Translations under genes and position numbers: made by a program
Part shown: one piece after another, positions 1 through 9,180 of the stretch
Numbering within the stretch: position 1 is the stretch's first letter
Layout: each line of letters opens with the position of its first letter
The notes under the pieces: generated by a model
Told to the model about the DNA's origin: nothing
What the model saw: only the letters and a program-made list of their open reading frames with translations
Databases searched by the model: none
DNA from: an uncultured bacterium
GTDB lineage: Bacteria > Myxococcota_A > Polyangia > Polyangiales > Houyiibacteriaceae
Direction of reading: 5' to 3'
Length of the DNA: 36,916 nucleotides
NCBI GenBank assembly: GCA_937984275.1
Contig: CALJYC010000127.1
Span: 1-36,916, forward strand

Positions 1-17
1 GCTGCGATTCTGGGGGG

Positions 18-923
18 TTAGGGGGGTGGAGAGTGTCCCTGGTCGTATAGGTGGAGGATGCCGGCGGCTATGCTTTTTAGGAGGGACATGGCCATGGTGA
101 AGTGGTCTTCTAGGACTTCGAGGAGAAACTCCTGATCGATGCGGAAGGCGACTAGGTCTTCGGCGACTTCGGCTCGGAACCAGCGCCGTTCGTCGGCCAT
201 GGCATCGATGGCGCCTACAGAGTCGCTTGGGCCCAACTGGAAGTGTTGATCTGGATCGGTCGCTCGGCAGTCCACGACGCCGCGGAGCGGGAGAAGGAAG
301 TATGTGCTCCGATCGCCGACGTTCCAGAGGACTTCGCCTTTGGGAAGATGGACCTCTTGCACGTCGCGCGCGAGGTCAGCGATCGCGTCGATCTCGCTGT
401 CGCCGAACGAAAATGTCTTCCGAAGGAATGCCATTCGCTCGACGAGATCAAAAGGTCGATTGGGAAACACAAACGGTTCAGACACGGGACCGAAGCCGGC
501 GCTTTGTCCAAGCTTGCGTCGTGATTCGAGCACCTCGCGGCTGGTTCCTCGGAGCACGCGCTTGAGCAGCACGAAATGGTCTTCGAAGATCTCTTGCGAA
601 TCTTCGACCGCGATCGCGAGTGTGACCATGTCTTCGAGCGCGATGCAGTCGTAACCCAGCTCTTCACCTGCGAGCGCGCTCACCCCGCCTACCACGCTGC
701 GTGAGCCCAAGCGGCGCACCGCCCTGCCATTGCGGATGATCTCACATTCGCCGCTCACTACGTATTGAATCTCGAGTGCAGGGACTCCGCTTCGGTAGAG
801 GTATTCGCCCTTTGGAAAGGATCGTTCGCGCGTGTTCGCCGCGATGACTTGGGCGACTTCCGGCGGCACCTCGGCGAGCCCCGGCATCGTTCGCAGGAAC
901 AAAAAGCGCTGGAATCGATCCAT
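18..923 (-). CDS. Protein with two tandem cyclic-nucleotide-binding-like (cNMP/CAP_ED) domains
   Basis: ORF 18..989; internal ATG at 923 (MDRFQRFLFLRTMPGL) preferred because it avoids overlap with the upstream gene. Two repeats of FPKGEYLYRSG.../LPKGEVLWNVGD... each followed by a beta-roll-like segment and an EDHF helix. Confidence 0.75.
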   Translation of the reverse strand: MDRFQRFLFLRTMPGLAEVPPEVAQVIAANTRERSFPKGEYLYRSGVPALEIQYVVSGECEIIRNGRAVRRLGSRSVVGGVSALAGEELGYDCIALEDMVTLAIAVEDSQEIFEDHFVLLKRVLRGTSREVLESRRKLGQSAGFGPVSEPFVFPNRPFDLVERMAFLRKTFSFGDSEIDAIADLARDVQEVHLPKGEVLWNVGDRSTYFLLPLRGVVDCRATDPDQHFQLGPSDSVGAIDAMADERRWFRAEVAEDLVAFRIDQEFLLEVLEDHFTMAMSLLKSIAAGILHLYDQGHSPPP

Positions 924-945
924 TTGCCCGTGTTTTGGAGCATTT

Positions 946-3597
946 TCAGACAAGGCCCTGCACCTCCTGCGCCGCGTCCTGCGCCGCACCTTGGTCGAGC
1001 TCTCTCGTGTGGTGAGTCGCGATCCCCCGTACGACTTCGCTTCGGTCCTGCATCATCTGCGCGACCGCCTCTTCGTGAGACAACTGGCGCACGGTTGCGC
1101 CAAGTGCTGCGGCTGCAACGCGCGCACGTCGCGCCGGCGGTTCGCCGTCGTCGATGAGACTCAGCACGGCTTCGCGAAACGAACCGGGCAATGTCGCTTC
1201 CAACACCTCATGGCCTGCGGCTTGCAGCCGCGCGTTGTCACTCGTTACGCCGCGCCAAACCAGAGCGAAGTTCTCCTCAGGATACCTGAGGCCCATCAGT
1301 CCGAACGCGCGCTCGAGGGCTGCGCGCTCTTTGTCTTGGAGCGCCACTCGTAGGAGCTCGGCGTCGGTCGTTTCCGTCGTTCCGTTGCTCTCGATCGCCG
1401 CACGCCAATGAAGAAGCTGGACGACTCGCAGCAAGTTCTCCCTGAGCTGCTCCTGCAGGAGCGCATCGTCGAGGATCATCGACGGTTGCGTTGCCTGCAA
1501 GCGACCGAGTGCCCGCAAGATCTTCAGCCGCACGCCGCCTTCGCGTTCCCTTTCCAAGTGCTGGACTAGAATATCGGCAGCGTCCTGAGACCCGAACAAG
1601 ATGATCGTATGAGGAATGCGCCGGCGTACTTTTCGAGGGGTGGACCGGTCCCCGAGCGCGATATCGAGCGCGGCCAGCGCCTCAGGCCCGATGGCCACCA
1701 CGGCCTTTCGCGCTGCCGCGCGCAGGTCTGAGCTTCCCAAGAGCGGCAATAGGTACGGCAAGTAGCGTGCGTCGGGACTCGCTTCCATGGCCCGCAGCGT
1801 CTCCAGCCGCACCGAGTCGTCGTCGCTCGCGATGAGCTTAATCAGGGTCTCGTGAAAAACGGGGCCACTCTCGTGCCGAATCGCGCGCGCGAGGGACGAT
1901 TGAGTTCGCGGGTTCTGCGAGCTGGTCCACTCGTCGAGGTTTGACGCCGACACGGCGCCGCCGTTGTCTGTTCCATGATTCAGCGACAGGAGCCCTACCA
2001 GTGCCGTCGCCCGAACGATCGAGGCTTCGAGATCGAGTTTTTCTTCCAGGAGCTTTCGGCTTGGAACCACCGCCGTCAGTGCTCGGAGCGCGGCTGCGCG
2101 GATGTCGGGGTCGTCATCCGAGAGCATGCGTTGAGCGACTGGAATGAAGCGGCGGTCGGTTGCTTCGGCGAATGCCTCGAGCGCACGGCTGCGGACTGCG
2201 GTCGACGGATGGTAGAGCACCAGCACTGGGATCAGGTCGGCCTTTGCGTGCCGATCGAAGATATCGATCGCAGCGAGCACCTCCGGATCCTGGTCGCTGT
2301 TCAGCGCGTTGAGCAGAATGTCGAGCGAGTGACGGTCCAACTCCTCGAGCTCGAGCTGGGTGTCGATGGCGCCCTGACGGAGTCGCGCACGAAACTGGTC
2401 GACGTATTGGCGTCGCGTCGACATGATCGCCACGACCCATGCGGCAACGAGGAACACCAACATCACCCCAAGCTGCTGTGTGGTCAGGCCCACGCCGACC
2501 GCCGCGATGATCAGCAATGACGCGACCGCCTGCCCGACGCGGTGGCCGAAGACTTCGATGATGCCCTTGGCCCGCTCGCGCCGCCTACTGTCGAGCGGCA
2601 GATAGAGCACTTCGACCGCGCTGCGGTAGAGGGTGTGGCGCAAGCTACCGTCGACCGCTTTGAGCGCCACGGCAAAGGGCAGGACTGGTCCGAGCGCGAG
2701 GCCGATCGCGCCGCCGAAGATCAGAATCGGCAGTAAGGCAGAGGTTCGGTGGGCGCCAAACGCGCGGAGGAGCCAGCCGGCCCCGACGACCTGAACCAGC
2801 AACGCCACGGTGTTCAGACCGAGATAGAAGCGCGCAAAGAATGGGCCTAGTCCCTCGGTCGGAATGTGGTCCGCGACGGTGCTCTTGAAGACGAAGTCCA
2901 CGACCGTGAGCGCGATCGTTCCCATCAAGACAAGCGTCAGAACCCGCGAAAGGTAGCTATCCCGAAGAAGCCAATCGAGCGAACGTCCCCGCTCGGACGA
3001 AGGCTGATCGGTCGCGGCGTCGCTCGGCATTTTCCATAGAAACGGGGTCGACGACGCGAGTGCTAAAATCACCGTTGCCGCAAGCACGAGCTCGAGTGGC
3101 GACGCGACGCGAAGCAAGCCCTCCGCGAGCAACGACCCCAGGGTGGCGCCTGTCACGCCGCCCGCCGCAATGGCGGGAAAGATGCGTTTCGCCTGGGTCA
3201 CGGTCACCGCGTCGTCCAGCAACAGCCAGAACTCGATGAGGACGACGGTGATTAGGAGACCCGTCCAGACGTAGAAGCCAAACGGCGCCCAGGCGCCCAT
3301 CTCGTCGAGGAGGCCCCAGAAGCCGAGTGTGACCAGGGAGCCAAAGGCGAGCGATGCCGCCAATAGCGTTCTTCGATCACGCACGTGCCGCAGCACGCGT
3401 TCGTGGACCTTGAGCTCCAGGATTGCGAGCAGGGCGATCGCCAAGTAGGCGCGCGGCAGATGGGTCGCCGGCAAACTCGTCAGGAACAGCGTATCCCGCG
3501 CCGTCTCCATGACCGAATGCGCAGTCATGATCGCCAGCAAGCCAACGAAGCCCACGGCAAGGTTCCTGCGATCCTCTCGGCGAATGGAAAAACGCAT
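946..3597 (-). CDS. ATP/ADP-translocase-like (Npt1/Npt2-type, MFS-like) membrane transporter fused to C-terminal HEAT-repeat region
   Basis: 883 aa; N-terminal ~400 aa hydrophobic helices (AVGFVGLLAIMTAHSVMETARDTLFLTSLPATHLPRAYLAIALLAI...), then repeated alpha-helical units (DPEVLAAIDIFDRHAKADLIPVLVLYHPSTAVRSRALEAFAEATDRRFIPVAQRMLSDDDPDIRAAALRAL). Confidence 0.75.
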   Translation of the reverse strand: MRFSIRREDRRNLAVGFVGLLAIMTAHSVMETARDTLFLTSLPATHLPRAYLAIALLAILELKVHERVLRHVRDRRTLLAASLAFGSLVTLGFWGLLDEMGAWAPFGFYVWTGLLITVVLIEFWLLLDDAVTVTQAKRIFPAIAAGGVTGATLGSLLAEGLLRVASPLELVLAATVILALASSTPFLWKMPSDAATDQPSSERGRSLDWLLRDSYLSRVLTLVLMGTIALTVVDFVFKSTVADHIPTEGLGPFFARFYLGLNTVALLVQVVGAGWLLRAFGAHRTSALLPILIFGGAIGLALGPVLPFAVALKAVDGSLRHTLYRSAVEVLYLPLDSRRRERAKGIIEVFGHRVGQAVASLLIIAAVGVGLTTQQLGVMLVFLVAAWVVAIMSTRRQYVDQFRARLRQGAIDTQLELEELDRHSLDILLNALNSDQDPEVLAAIDIFDRHAKADLIPVLVLYHPSTAVRSRALEAFAEATDRRFIPVAQRMLSDDDPDIRAAALRALTAVVPSRKLLEEKLDLEASIVRATALVGLLSLNHGTDNGGAVSASNLDEWTSSQNPRTQSSLARAIRHESGPVFHETLIKLIASDDDSVRLETLRAMEASPDARYLPYLLPLLGSSDLRAAARKAVVAIGPEALAALDIALGDRSTPRKVRRRIPHTIILFGSQDAADILVQHLEREREGGVRLKILRALGRLQATQPSMILDDALLQEQLRENLLRVVQLLHWRAAIESNGTTETTDAELLRVALQDKERAALERAFGLMGLRYPEENFALVWRGVTSDNARLQAAGHEVLEATLPGSFREAVLSLIDDGEPPARRARVAAAALGATVRQLSHEEAVAQMMQDRSEVVRGIATHHTRELDQGAAQDAAQEVQGLV

Positions 3598-3670
3598 GTG
3601 TCAGACGCAACGTACCGTCAAAACCGGTACAAGCACATTTCTAGTGCGCACGAAGCTTCCTACAAGCCAG

Positions 3671-4570
3671 CTAGCTGCGGCGCAGGGACTCGAGCTCTTC
3701 GAGGGACCGTGGCCAGTCCCCCTTGAGCAACCTCGAAAGCGCGCGATCGGCAAGAAGCTTTCCGCCTGTTTGGCACGTCGCACAGTAGTTCGTTTCGCGA
3801 TCGGTGAAAACGATTCGTTGGATGGGATCCCCGCACTCCGGGCATGGTTCACCATATTTGCCGTGTGCTGCCATCTCCGGCCGAAATGCGGTCACCTTTT
3901 CGGGAAAATCATCGCCGTGTTGCTCGAGCAATCGCGCCACCCATTCCGACAGCACCGCCTGGGTTGCGTCGTGCAGACGCCGAATCTGTTCCTCAGTCAG
4001 CCGCTGAGTCCAAATCAACGGGGAGAGCTGTGCGCGGGGGAGGATTTCGTCGGAATACGCATTTCCGATCCCGCTGAAGATCCGTGGATCGGTCAGTGCG
4101 CGCTTCACCGTGTGGTTCCGCTCGACCAGCGCGTCTCGAAAGCTGACGCCCCCGATCTCCAAGGGTTCAATTCCCCCGGGGTCGTGTTCGAGCAGCGCGT
4201 TCTGCCCGCGGCACACGTGGAGCGCGGCACGTTTCTTCTTGCTTGCTTCGGTTAGCAGTAGCGTCCCGTTCTCGAAGTCGAACGCCCCGAGGCCCAGTCG
4301 GCCGGGGATCTTGTGCCCCTGTGACTTCCATCGGAGCCGGCCGGCGATCATCAGATGCAACACGATGTACAGGTCGTCTTCCAGGACGAAGACGACCCGT
4401 TTGCCGAGCCGGCGCACGTCGAGCACCCGCTTCCCCTCCACCGCGTCGATCGATGGCTCCACACTCCTCAGAACGAATGGCGACGCGAGGCGCACGCGCT
4501 CGAGCACGTTGTCGACCACGCGTGAGCGCAGCGCATGACGGTACAGCTCGATGTCGGGGAGCTCGGGCAT
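3671..4570 (-). CDS. Fpg/Nei family DNA glycosylase (formamidopyrimidine-DNA glycosylase-like)
   Basis: Starts MPELPDIE (P1/E2 catalytic N-terminus); C-terminal zinc finger CPEC-x16-CATC. Confidence 0.9.
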   Translation of the reverse strand: MPELPDIELYRHALRSRVVDNVLERVRLASPFVLRSVEPSIDAVEGKRVLDVRRLGKRVVFVLEDDLYIVLHLMIAGRLRWKSQGHKIPGRLGLGAFDFENGTLLLTEASKKKRAALHVCRGQNALLEHDPGGIEPLEIGGVSFRDALVERNHTVKRALTDPRIFSGIGNAYSDEILPRAQLSPLIWTQRLTEEQIRRLHDATQAVLSEWVARLLEQHGDDFPEKVTAFRPEMAAHGKYGEPCPECGDPIQRIVFTDRETNYCATCQTGGKLLADRALSRLLKGDWPRSLEELESLRRS

Positions 4571-4572
4571 GG

Positions 4573-5391
4573 CTATCGGAGGTGGGGGTCGAGCCTGTCT
4601 CGCAACCAGTCGCCCGTCAGATTGAAGCCCAGCACGGTCAGCGCGATCGCGCCGCCCGAGAACAGGGCGACGTGCGGGAAGCGCAGCAGTACGCTCGTGC
4701 CTTGATCGAGGAGGGCGCCCCAGGACACTGCTTTTCCGGGTCCAAGTCCGAGGAACGACAACGTCGATTCCGCCAGGATCACCACGCCCAATCCGGTCGT
4801 CGCCTGAATGACGAGTGGCCCGAGCAGGTTGGGAATCACGTGCCGGCTTAGCACCTCGTGTGTTGGTACCCCGAGCGCGCGCGCCGCTTCGACGAACTCA
4901 CGCTCTCTCAACGTCAGCGTTTCGGCGCGTGCCAGGCGTGCGTACAGCACCCATCCGTTGATCGCGAGCGCGACAATCAAGTGCATGAGACCCGGCCTAG
5001 CAACGAGGGCGAGAACAGCGATATTCAGCACGATCGCCGGAAAAGCTTGTACCAGGTCGGCGATCCCGGTGACCACGTGGTCGGTGAGCCTCCCGGCGTA
5101 CCCCGCCCACGTACCGACTAAGGTGCCAAATACGACCGACACCCCAACAACGACGATTCCCACGATCGCGGCGAGCCGCGCGCCATGCAGCAAGGCGCTC
5201 AGGATGTCGATCCCGTTGTCCCCGGTGCCGAGCAAATGCGTCCAGGAGGGGGGTTCGTACTCGTGCAAGAGGTCGATCACGAGTGGATCGTAGGGCGCAA
5301 TCCACGGACCGATGACCCCCAACACGAAGAAGCCGATCACGATCACCAAGCCGATCGGGGTCTTCCGAAGGCGGGCGCGGACCCGCTTCAC
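4573..5391 (-). CDS. ABC transporter permease, DppC/OppC type
   Basis: GTG start at 5391 overlaps the upstream stop (TCGTGA). HLLGTGDNGIDILSALLHGARLAAIVGIVVVGVSVVFGTLVG and EAARALGVPTHEVLSRHVIPNLLGPLVIQ permease loop. The longer ORF N-terminus (to 5934) is out-of-frame readthrough of dppB. Confidence 0.87.
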   Translation of the reverse strand: MKRVRARLRKTPIGLVIVIGFFVLGVIGPWIAPYDPLVIDLLHEYEPPSWTHLLGTGDNGIDILSALLHGARLAAIVGIVVVGVSVVFGTLVGTWAGYAGRLTDHVVTGIADLVQAFPAIVLNIAVLALVARPGLMHLIVALAINGWVLYARLARAETLTLREREFVEAARALGVPTHEVLSRHVIPNLLGPLVIQATTGLGVVILAESTLSFLGLGPGKAVSWGALLDQGTSVLLRFPHVALFSGGAIALTVLGFNLTGDWLRDRLDPHLR

Positions 5392-6341
5392 GACAGCCTC
5401 ACCCTCGGATCCACCACTCCGTACGCCAAGTCCACCGCGAGGTTCACGACGACGTAGATCACCGCGATGATGAGCACGCACCCCTGAACCACCGGGATGT
5501 CGCGGGCGAAGAACGCGTCGAGAAACAGCGTTCCGAGCCCGGGTCGCTCGAAGATTTTCTCTGTGACCACCGTGCCAGAGAGTAGTGCACCGAGCTGAGC
5601 AGCGCCGATCGTCATGACAGGGAGCAACGCGTTTCGAAGCGCGTGCCGGAGCAGCAGCGGCACCGAGGGAACTCCCCGGGCTCGCGCCGCGGTGATGTAC
5701 TGCTGGGCGAGCACCTCGATCATCGCTGCGCGGGTTTGCCGGGTCAGTATGGCCGCGAGCGCAGTCCCGATCGTGATCGCAGGCAGGATCAACGCCTCGG
5801 GACCGGCGAGGTCGTCGCCCGGCAAGGGCAGCCAACCAAGTTTCACCCCGAACGCGAGGATCAGTAGAGGGCCGAGCCAGATGTTTGGGATCGCCAAGCC
5901 CGCCACGGCCATCGTCGATGCGATTTTGTCCCAACCCCCGCCTGCCTTAGCTGCGGCGATAGCGCCCAGCGGAATCGCCACGAACCATGCGACGAGCAAC
6001 GCGGCGAGAGCGAGCACGATCGTGTACGGCAACACGTCGCGCATCATCGACCACACCGATCGATCGGGCTGCCGGAACGAGGTGCCCATGCTGCCGTCGG
6101 CCATGTCACCGAGGAACGACAGGTACTGCTCTGCGACGGGCTGGTCGAGGTTGAGCGCCCGTCGAAGCTCGGCTTTCTCTTCGGGACCCGCTTGATCGCC
6201 GAGGATCGCCTCCACCGGGTCGCCCGGGATCAGGCGCACGAGCAAGAAAACGATCGTCACCAGACCGACGACGGTCAGCAGTGCCCGCGAGAGGCGACTC
6301 ACTAGATACCGCAAGAGGCCCGGAGACATCATTCGGGCCAT
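5388..6341 (-). CDS. ABC transporter permease, DppB/OppB type
   Basis: LLRYLVSRLSRALLTVVGLVTIVFLLVRLIPGDPVEAILG; TAARARGVPSVPLLLRHALRNALLPVMT permease loop. Confidence 0.88.
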   Translation of the reverse strand: MARMMSPGLLRYLVSRLSRALLTVVGLVTIVFLLVRLIPGDPVEAILGDQAGPEEKAELRRALNLDQPVAEQYLSFLGDMADGSMGTSFRQPDRSVWSMMRDVLPYTIVLALAALLVAWFVAIPLGAIAAAKAGGGWDKIASTMAVAGLAIPNIWLGPLLILAFGVKLGWLPLPGDDLAGPEALILPAITIGTALAAILTRQTRAAMIEVLAQQYITAARARGVPSVPLLLRHALRNALLPVMTIGAAQLGALLSGTVVTEKIFERPGLGTLFLDAFFARDIPVVQGCVLIIAVIYVVVNLAVDLAYGVVDPRVRLS

Positions 6342-6386
6342 ACTACGCTCGATCCGCTCCGGCGTCGGTTTCCCTGCCGGATTGGG

Positions 6387-6851
6387 CTACAGACCCCCGT
6401 CGAGCTCCGCCTGCGTTAGCGCCTCCGGCTGAGGGCTGTCCGGGGACAGGGCCACGCAAATCTTGTCGTCGGCTGTGTCGGCGTCGAGGTCGATGATGCG
6501 TGCGACCCGTTCGTCCGCTGGCAGGTTCGGGTCGTAGTCCCCGCTCATCGTGATCTGACTCGGCAAGACACAGGCGTAGTCGAAGCGGCAGTTGCCGGTG
6601 TCATTGCAGGTCTTCATGCACCAGGTTTCCGCCGTGCGGCTCGGGATGAAGCGCCACTCGACACAGGCCCCCTCGGGACAGGTGTCCGGGTCGCACGAAA
6701 AGACGGTGCAATAGCCGCCTGGCTGGGCCAAATCGCACTGCCGTTCACCGGTCACCGAGCAGTCGGTGGAGCTGCCGCAGCTGTCCCCGATGTGCTGCTT
6801 GCATCCCGTCACGGCAAGGCCGGCCAGCAATAAGATAATCGCGCGTCCCAT
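6387..6851 (-). CDS. Cys-rich lipoprotein
   Basis: Start MGRAIILLLAGLAVTGC gives a signal peptide with lipobox (AVTGC); about 10 further Cys in the mature part. Internal ATG of ORF 6387..7082. Confidence 0.7.
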   Translation of the reverse strand: MGRAIILLLAGLAVTGCKQHIGDSCGSSTDCSVTGERQCDLAQPGGYCTVFSCDPDTCPEGACVEWRFIPSRTAETWCMKTCNDTGNCRFDYACVLPSQITMSGDYDPNLPADERVARIIDLDADTADDKICVALSPDSPQPEALTQAELDGGL

Positions 6852-6935
6852 TGTCAGCGGCGGAGCATACGGGACGCATCGGGCGATCGCCAATCGCTCT
6901 GCGCCAGCGCCAATGAGTGTTAGATTCCTTCCGTA

Positions 6936-9050
6936 TTGGGACGTTTTTGGCTGGGGACGGGGCTCGCATTGCTCGTCGGCGCTGGGGCGCTGGCCGAGGA
7001 AGGGCTCGAACGTGTGGCCTCCCTGGTCCGGACCGGCGACGATCGGGGCGCCCTCACGCAGATCAACCTTCTCCCGAACCACGATCGCGATTCAGATGCG
7101 CTGCGCTATCTCGAAGGTCGACTGCTTTCGAACGTTGGCCGGCCGTGCGATGCGATGGACAAGCTCGCGCGAACTCCGGCGACGCTTCCCGAGGCGATGC
7201 GTCATGATTCGATGCGCCGATGGGCAAGCGCTGCGGCGCAATGCGGCCACTGCGCCGATGCGCGACCGGTACTGCTGAGCACCCCGTCGAGTGACATTGC
7301 GGTGACTCGACGCGACCGCGCGATCGCTGCGGATTGCGCGGTTCAGCTCGGCGAGTTGGAGGTCGCCGCCGAGGAGCTTGCAAGGCTTACGCGTCGAAAA
7401 CACGGTGTCGGCAATCGCGTCGCGCTGCTCGCGATCTTGTCGGATGTCTATGTCGAGCTCGGGCGTCCCGAGGACGCCAGAGACGCCGCACTCGAAGCGT
7501 GGAAGTCGGCCGTTCAACCCGGGCAGCAGAGCGCCGCTCGCAAATTGCAGCAGCGCGCGTCGCCGAGCGCTGCGGACCGGATCTCGCGCGCTGAGGAGCT
7601 GATGGACGCGCGCCGATTCGGCAGAGCAGTCGAGGAGCTCGAGGAGCTCGACGTGGGAGATGACGGCGTGCTCGATGCGCGCTGGCGCCACGTGTACGGC
7701 ATGGCCCTCTTTCGAATGCGCACGCGTTACCTCGACGCGGCACGCGTTCTGCACCAGTCCGCCTTGCTGCGCGGCGAGCACGAGGTCGAAGATGCATTTC
7801 ATTCCGCACGTGCGTTGTCGCGCGCAGACCAAGACGCTCGCGCGATTCGCTCGTATAGGCGGTTTGCCCAACGCTACCCTCGCAGCACACGCGCCCCCGA
7901 GGCCCGATTCCTGGCCGCATGGCTGGAGATCCGACTCGGTCGCACGAACGGCGAGAAGCAGATGGTGCGTCTCGTGCGAGGAAAGTCTCAAGTACGCGGG
8001 CGGTGGCGCCGTTCGGCCCTTTGGGAGCTCGGTTTTCGCGCGTTCGAGACACGCCGCTACGCCCGAGCGGCTCACTACCTTTCTCAGTACACGACGCTGG
8101 TCACCGACTCGATGGAGGTGGCGCGCGGCCTCTATTGGCTGGGACGCTCCTATCGGCGTGGACCGAAGGCGATTGATGCCTATCGCAAGGCCATCGCTGT
8201 GGAGCCGTTGCACTGGTATGCCGTTCTGGCGGCCGGGCGGCTCAAGCGGCTGAAGGTGAAGCCACCAACCCCGTTTGAGAACGCGACCTCACCAAGCGCA
8301 GTCGAGGTGCCAAGCACTTATCTGCCGGTCCCGGATACCTTCGAGGCCTATCGACATCTGGGCTTGGACCTCGACGGTGTCGCGTGGCTCAACGCTCACG
8401 AGAACGCGCTCGTCGCCGAGCATCCCAAACCACAACGCATCCCGCTACTCACTCAGCTCTATCGAGATACGGGCGCCTATCGAGACGCGCTCCTCATCGC
8501 GCGCCGACGAATGGTGTATCTCCACAGTGATCCCTCCGAACACCGTTGGTGGTGGGACGCTGCATATCCCATGCCGTGGCGGTCCGTTGTCGACGAACAC
8601 CGCGCTGATCTTCCGCGAGCTTTGGTCTACGCGACCATGCGTCAGGAGAGCGGCTTTCGTCCTGAGGTCGTCAGTCGGGCGGGCGCTGTCGGTTTGATGC
8701 AGTTGATGCCGGAGGTCGCGACGAAGCTCGCAGGCAAGTCCGTTACTTGGTACATGCTCCGCGTCCCCGAAACCAACATTGCGCTCGGGCTCCAAGAAAT
8801 GACCGCCCTCGCCGCGGACTTCGACGACGTCTACCCCCTGAGCATCGCCGCCTACAATGCAGGAAAGAGTCGAGTCAGACGTTGGCTCAAAGAGAGCAAA
8901 AGGATGGAGCTCGACCGCTTCGTCGAGCGGATCCCGTTCAACGAAACGCGCAACTACGTGCGACGGGTGACCACGCACTACGCGCGATACTCCTATTTGG
9001 ACGACCCAGAGGCCGGTTGGCCCGAACTGCCCTCGTTCGTTAACCCCTGA
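6936..9050 (+). CDS. Soluble lytic murein transglycosylase (Slt-like) with TPR-like N-terminal region
   Basis: TTG start; signal-peptide-like GRFWLGTGLALLVGAGALAEE; catalytic MRQESGFRPEVVSRAGAVGLMQLMPEVATKLAG and AAYNAGKSRVRRWL. Confidence 0.88.
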   Translation: MGRFWLGTGLALLVGAGALAEEGLERVASLVRTGDDRGALTQINLLPNHDRDSDALRYLEGRLLSNVGRPCDAMDKLARTPATLPEAMRHDSMRRWASAAAQCGHCADARPVLLSTPSSDIAVTRRDRAIAADCAVQLGELEVAAEELARLTRRKHGVGNRVALLAILSDVYVELGRPEDARDAALEAWKSAVQPGQQSAARKLQQRASPSAADRISRAEELMDARRFGRAVEELEELDVGDDGVLDARWRHVYGMALFRMRTRYLDAARVLHQSALLRGEHEVEDAFHSARALSRADQDARAIRSYRRFAQRYPRSTRAPEARFLAAWLEIRLGRTNGEKQMVRLVRGKSQVRGRWRRSALWELGFRAFETRRYARAAHYLSQYTTLVTDSMEVARGLYWLGRSYRRGPKAIDAYRKAIAVEPLHWYAVLAAGRLKRLKVKPPTPFENATSPSAVEVPSTYLPVPDTFEAYRHLGLDLDGVAWLNAHENALVAEHPKPQRIPLLTQLYRDTGAYRDALLIARRRMVYLHSDPSEHRWWWDAAYPMPWRSVVDEHRADLPRALVYATMRQESGFRPEVVSRAGAVGLMQLMPEVATKLAGKSVTWYMLRVPETNIALGLQEMTALAADFDDVYPLSIAAYNAGKSRVRRWLKESKRMELDRFVERIPFNETRNYVRRVTTHYARYSYLDDPEAGWPELPSFVNP

Positions 9051-9180
9051 TTTGCTCCTCTTCGCTCTTTCGATAGACTGTTTCGAACGATTTGGGTTGC
9101 TCGTGATCGGGTCGAAGGCCAAGAGATCGTCCGATCCGCTGGGACCTTCGGCAATCGTCTTTTGGGGTGTGTGAACACGA

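Noticed and set aside
11-28. G-rich tract GGGGGGTTAGGGGGGTGG as a G-quadruplex
   Set aside because: Lies at the stop codon (Pro codons on the other strand); only two long G runs separated by one short loop, so four-run quadruplex support is weak.
3668-3677. CAGCTAGCTG palindrome at the fpg stop codon
   Set aside because: Short, contains the stop codon, and such 10-bp palindromes occur by chance in a window of this size.
5392-5934. N-terminal 180-aa extension of the DppC ORF
   Set aside because: Arg/Gly/Pro-rich out-of-frame reading of dppB; the GTG at 5391 overlapping the dppB stop is the natural start.
7092-8213. 373-aa minus-strand ORF inside the lytic transglycosylase gene
   Set aside because: No recognisable motifs; antisense shadow of a well-supported gene.
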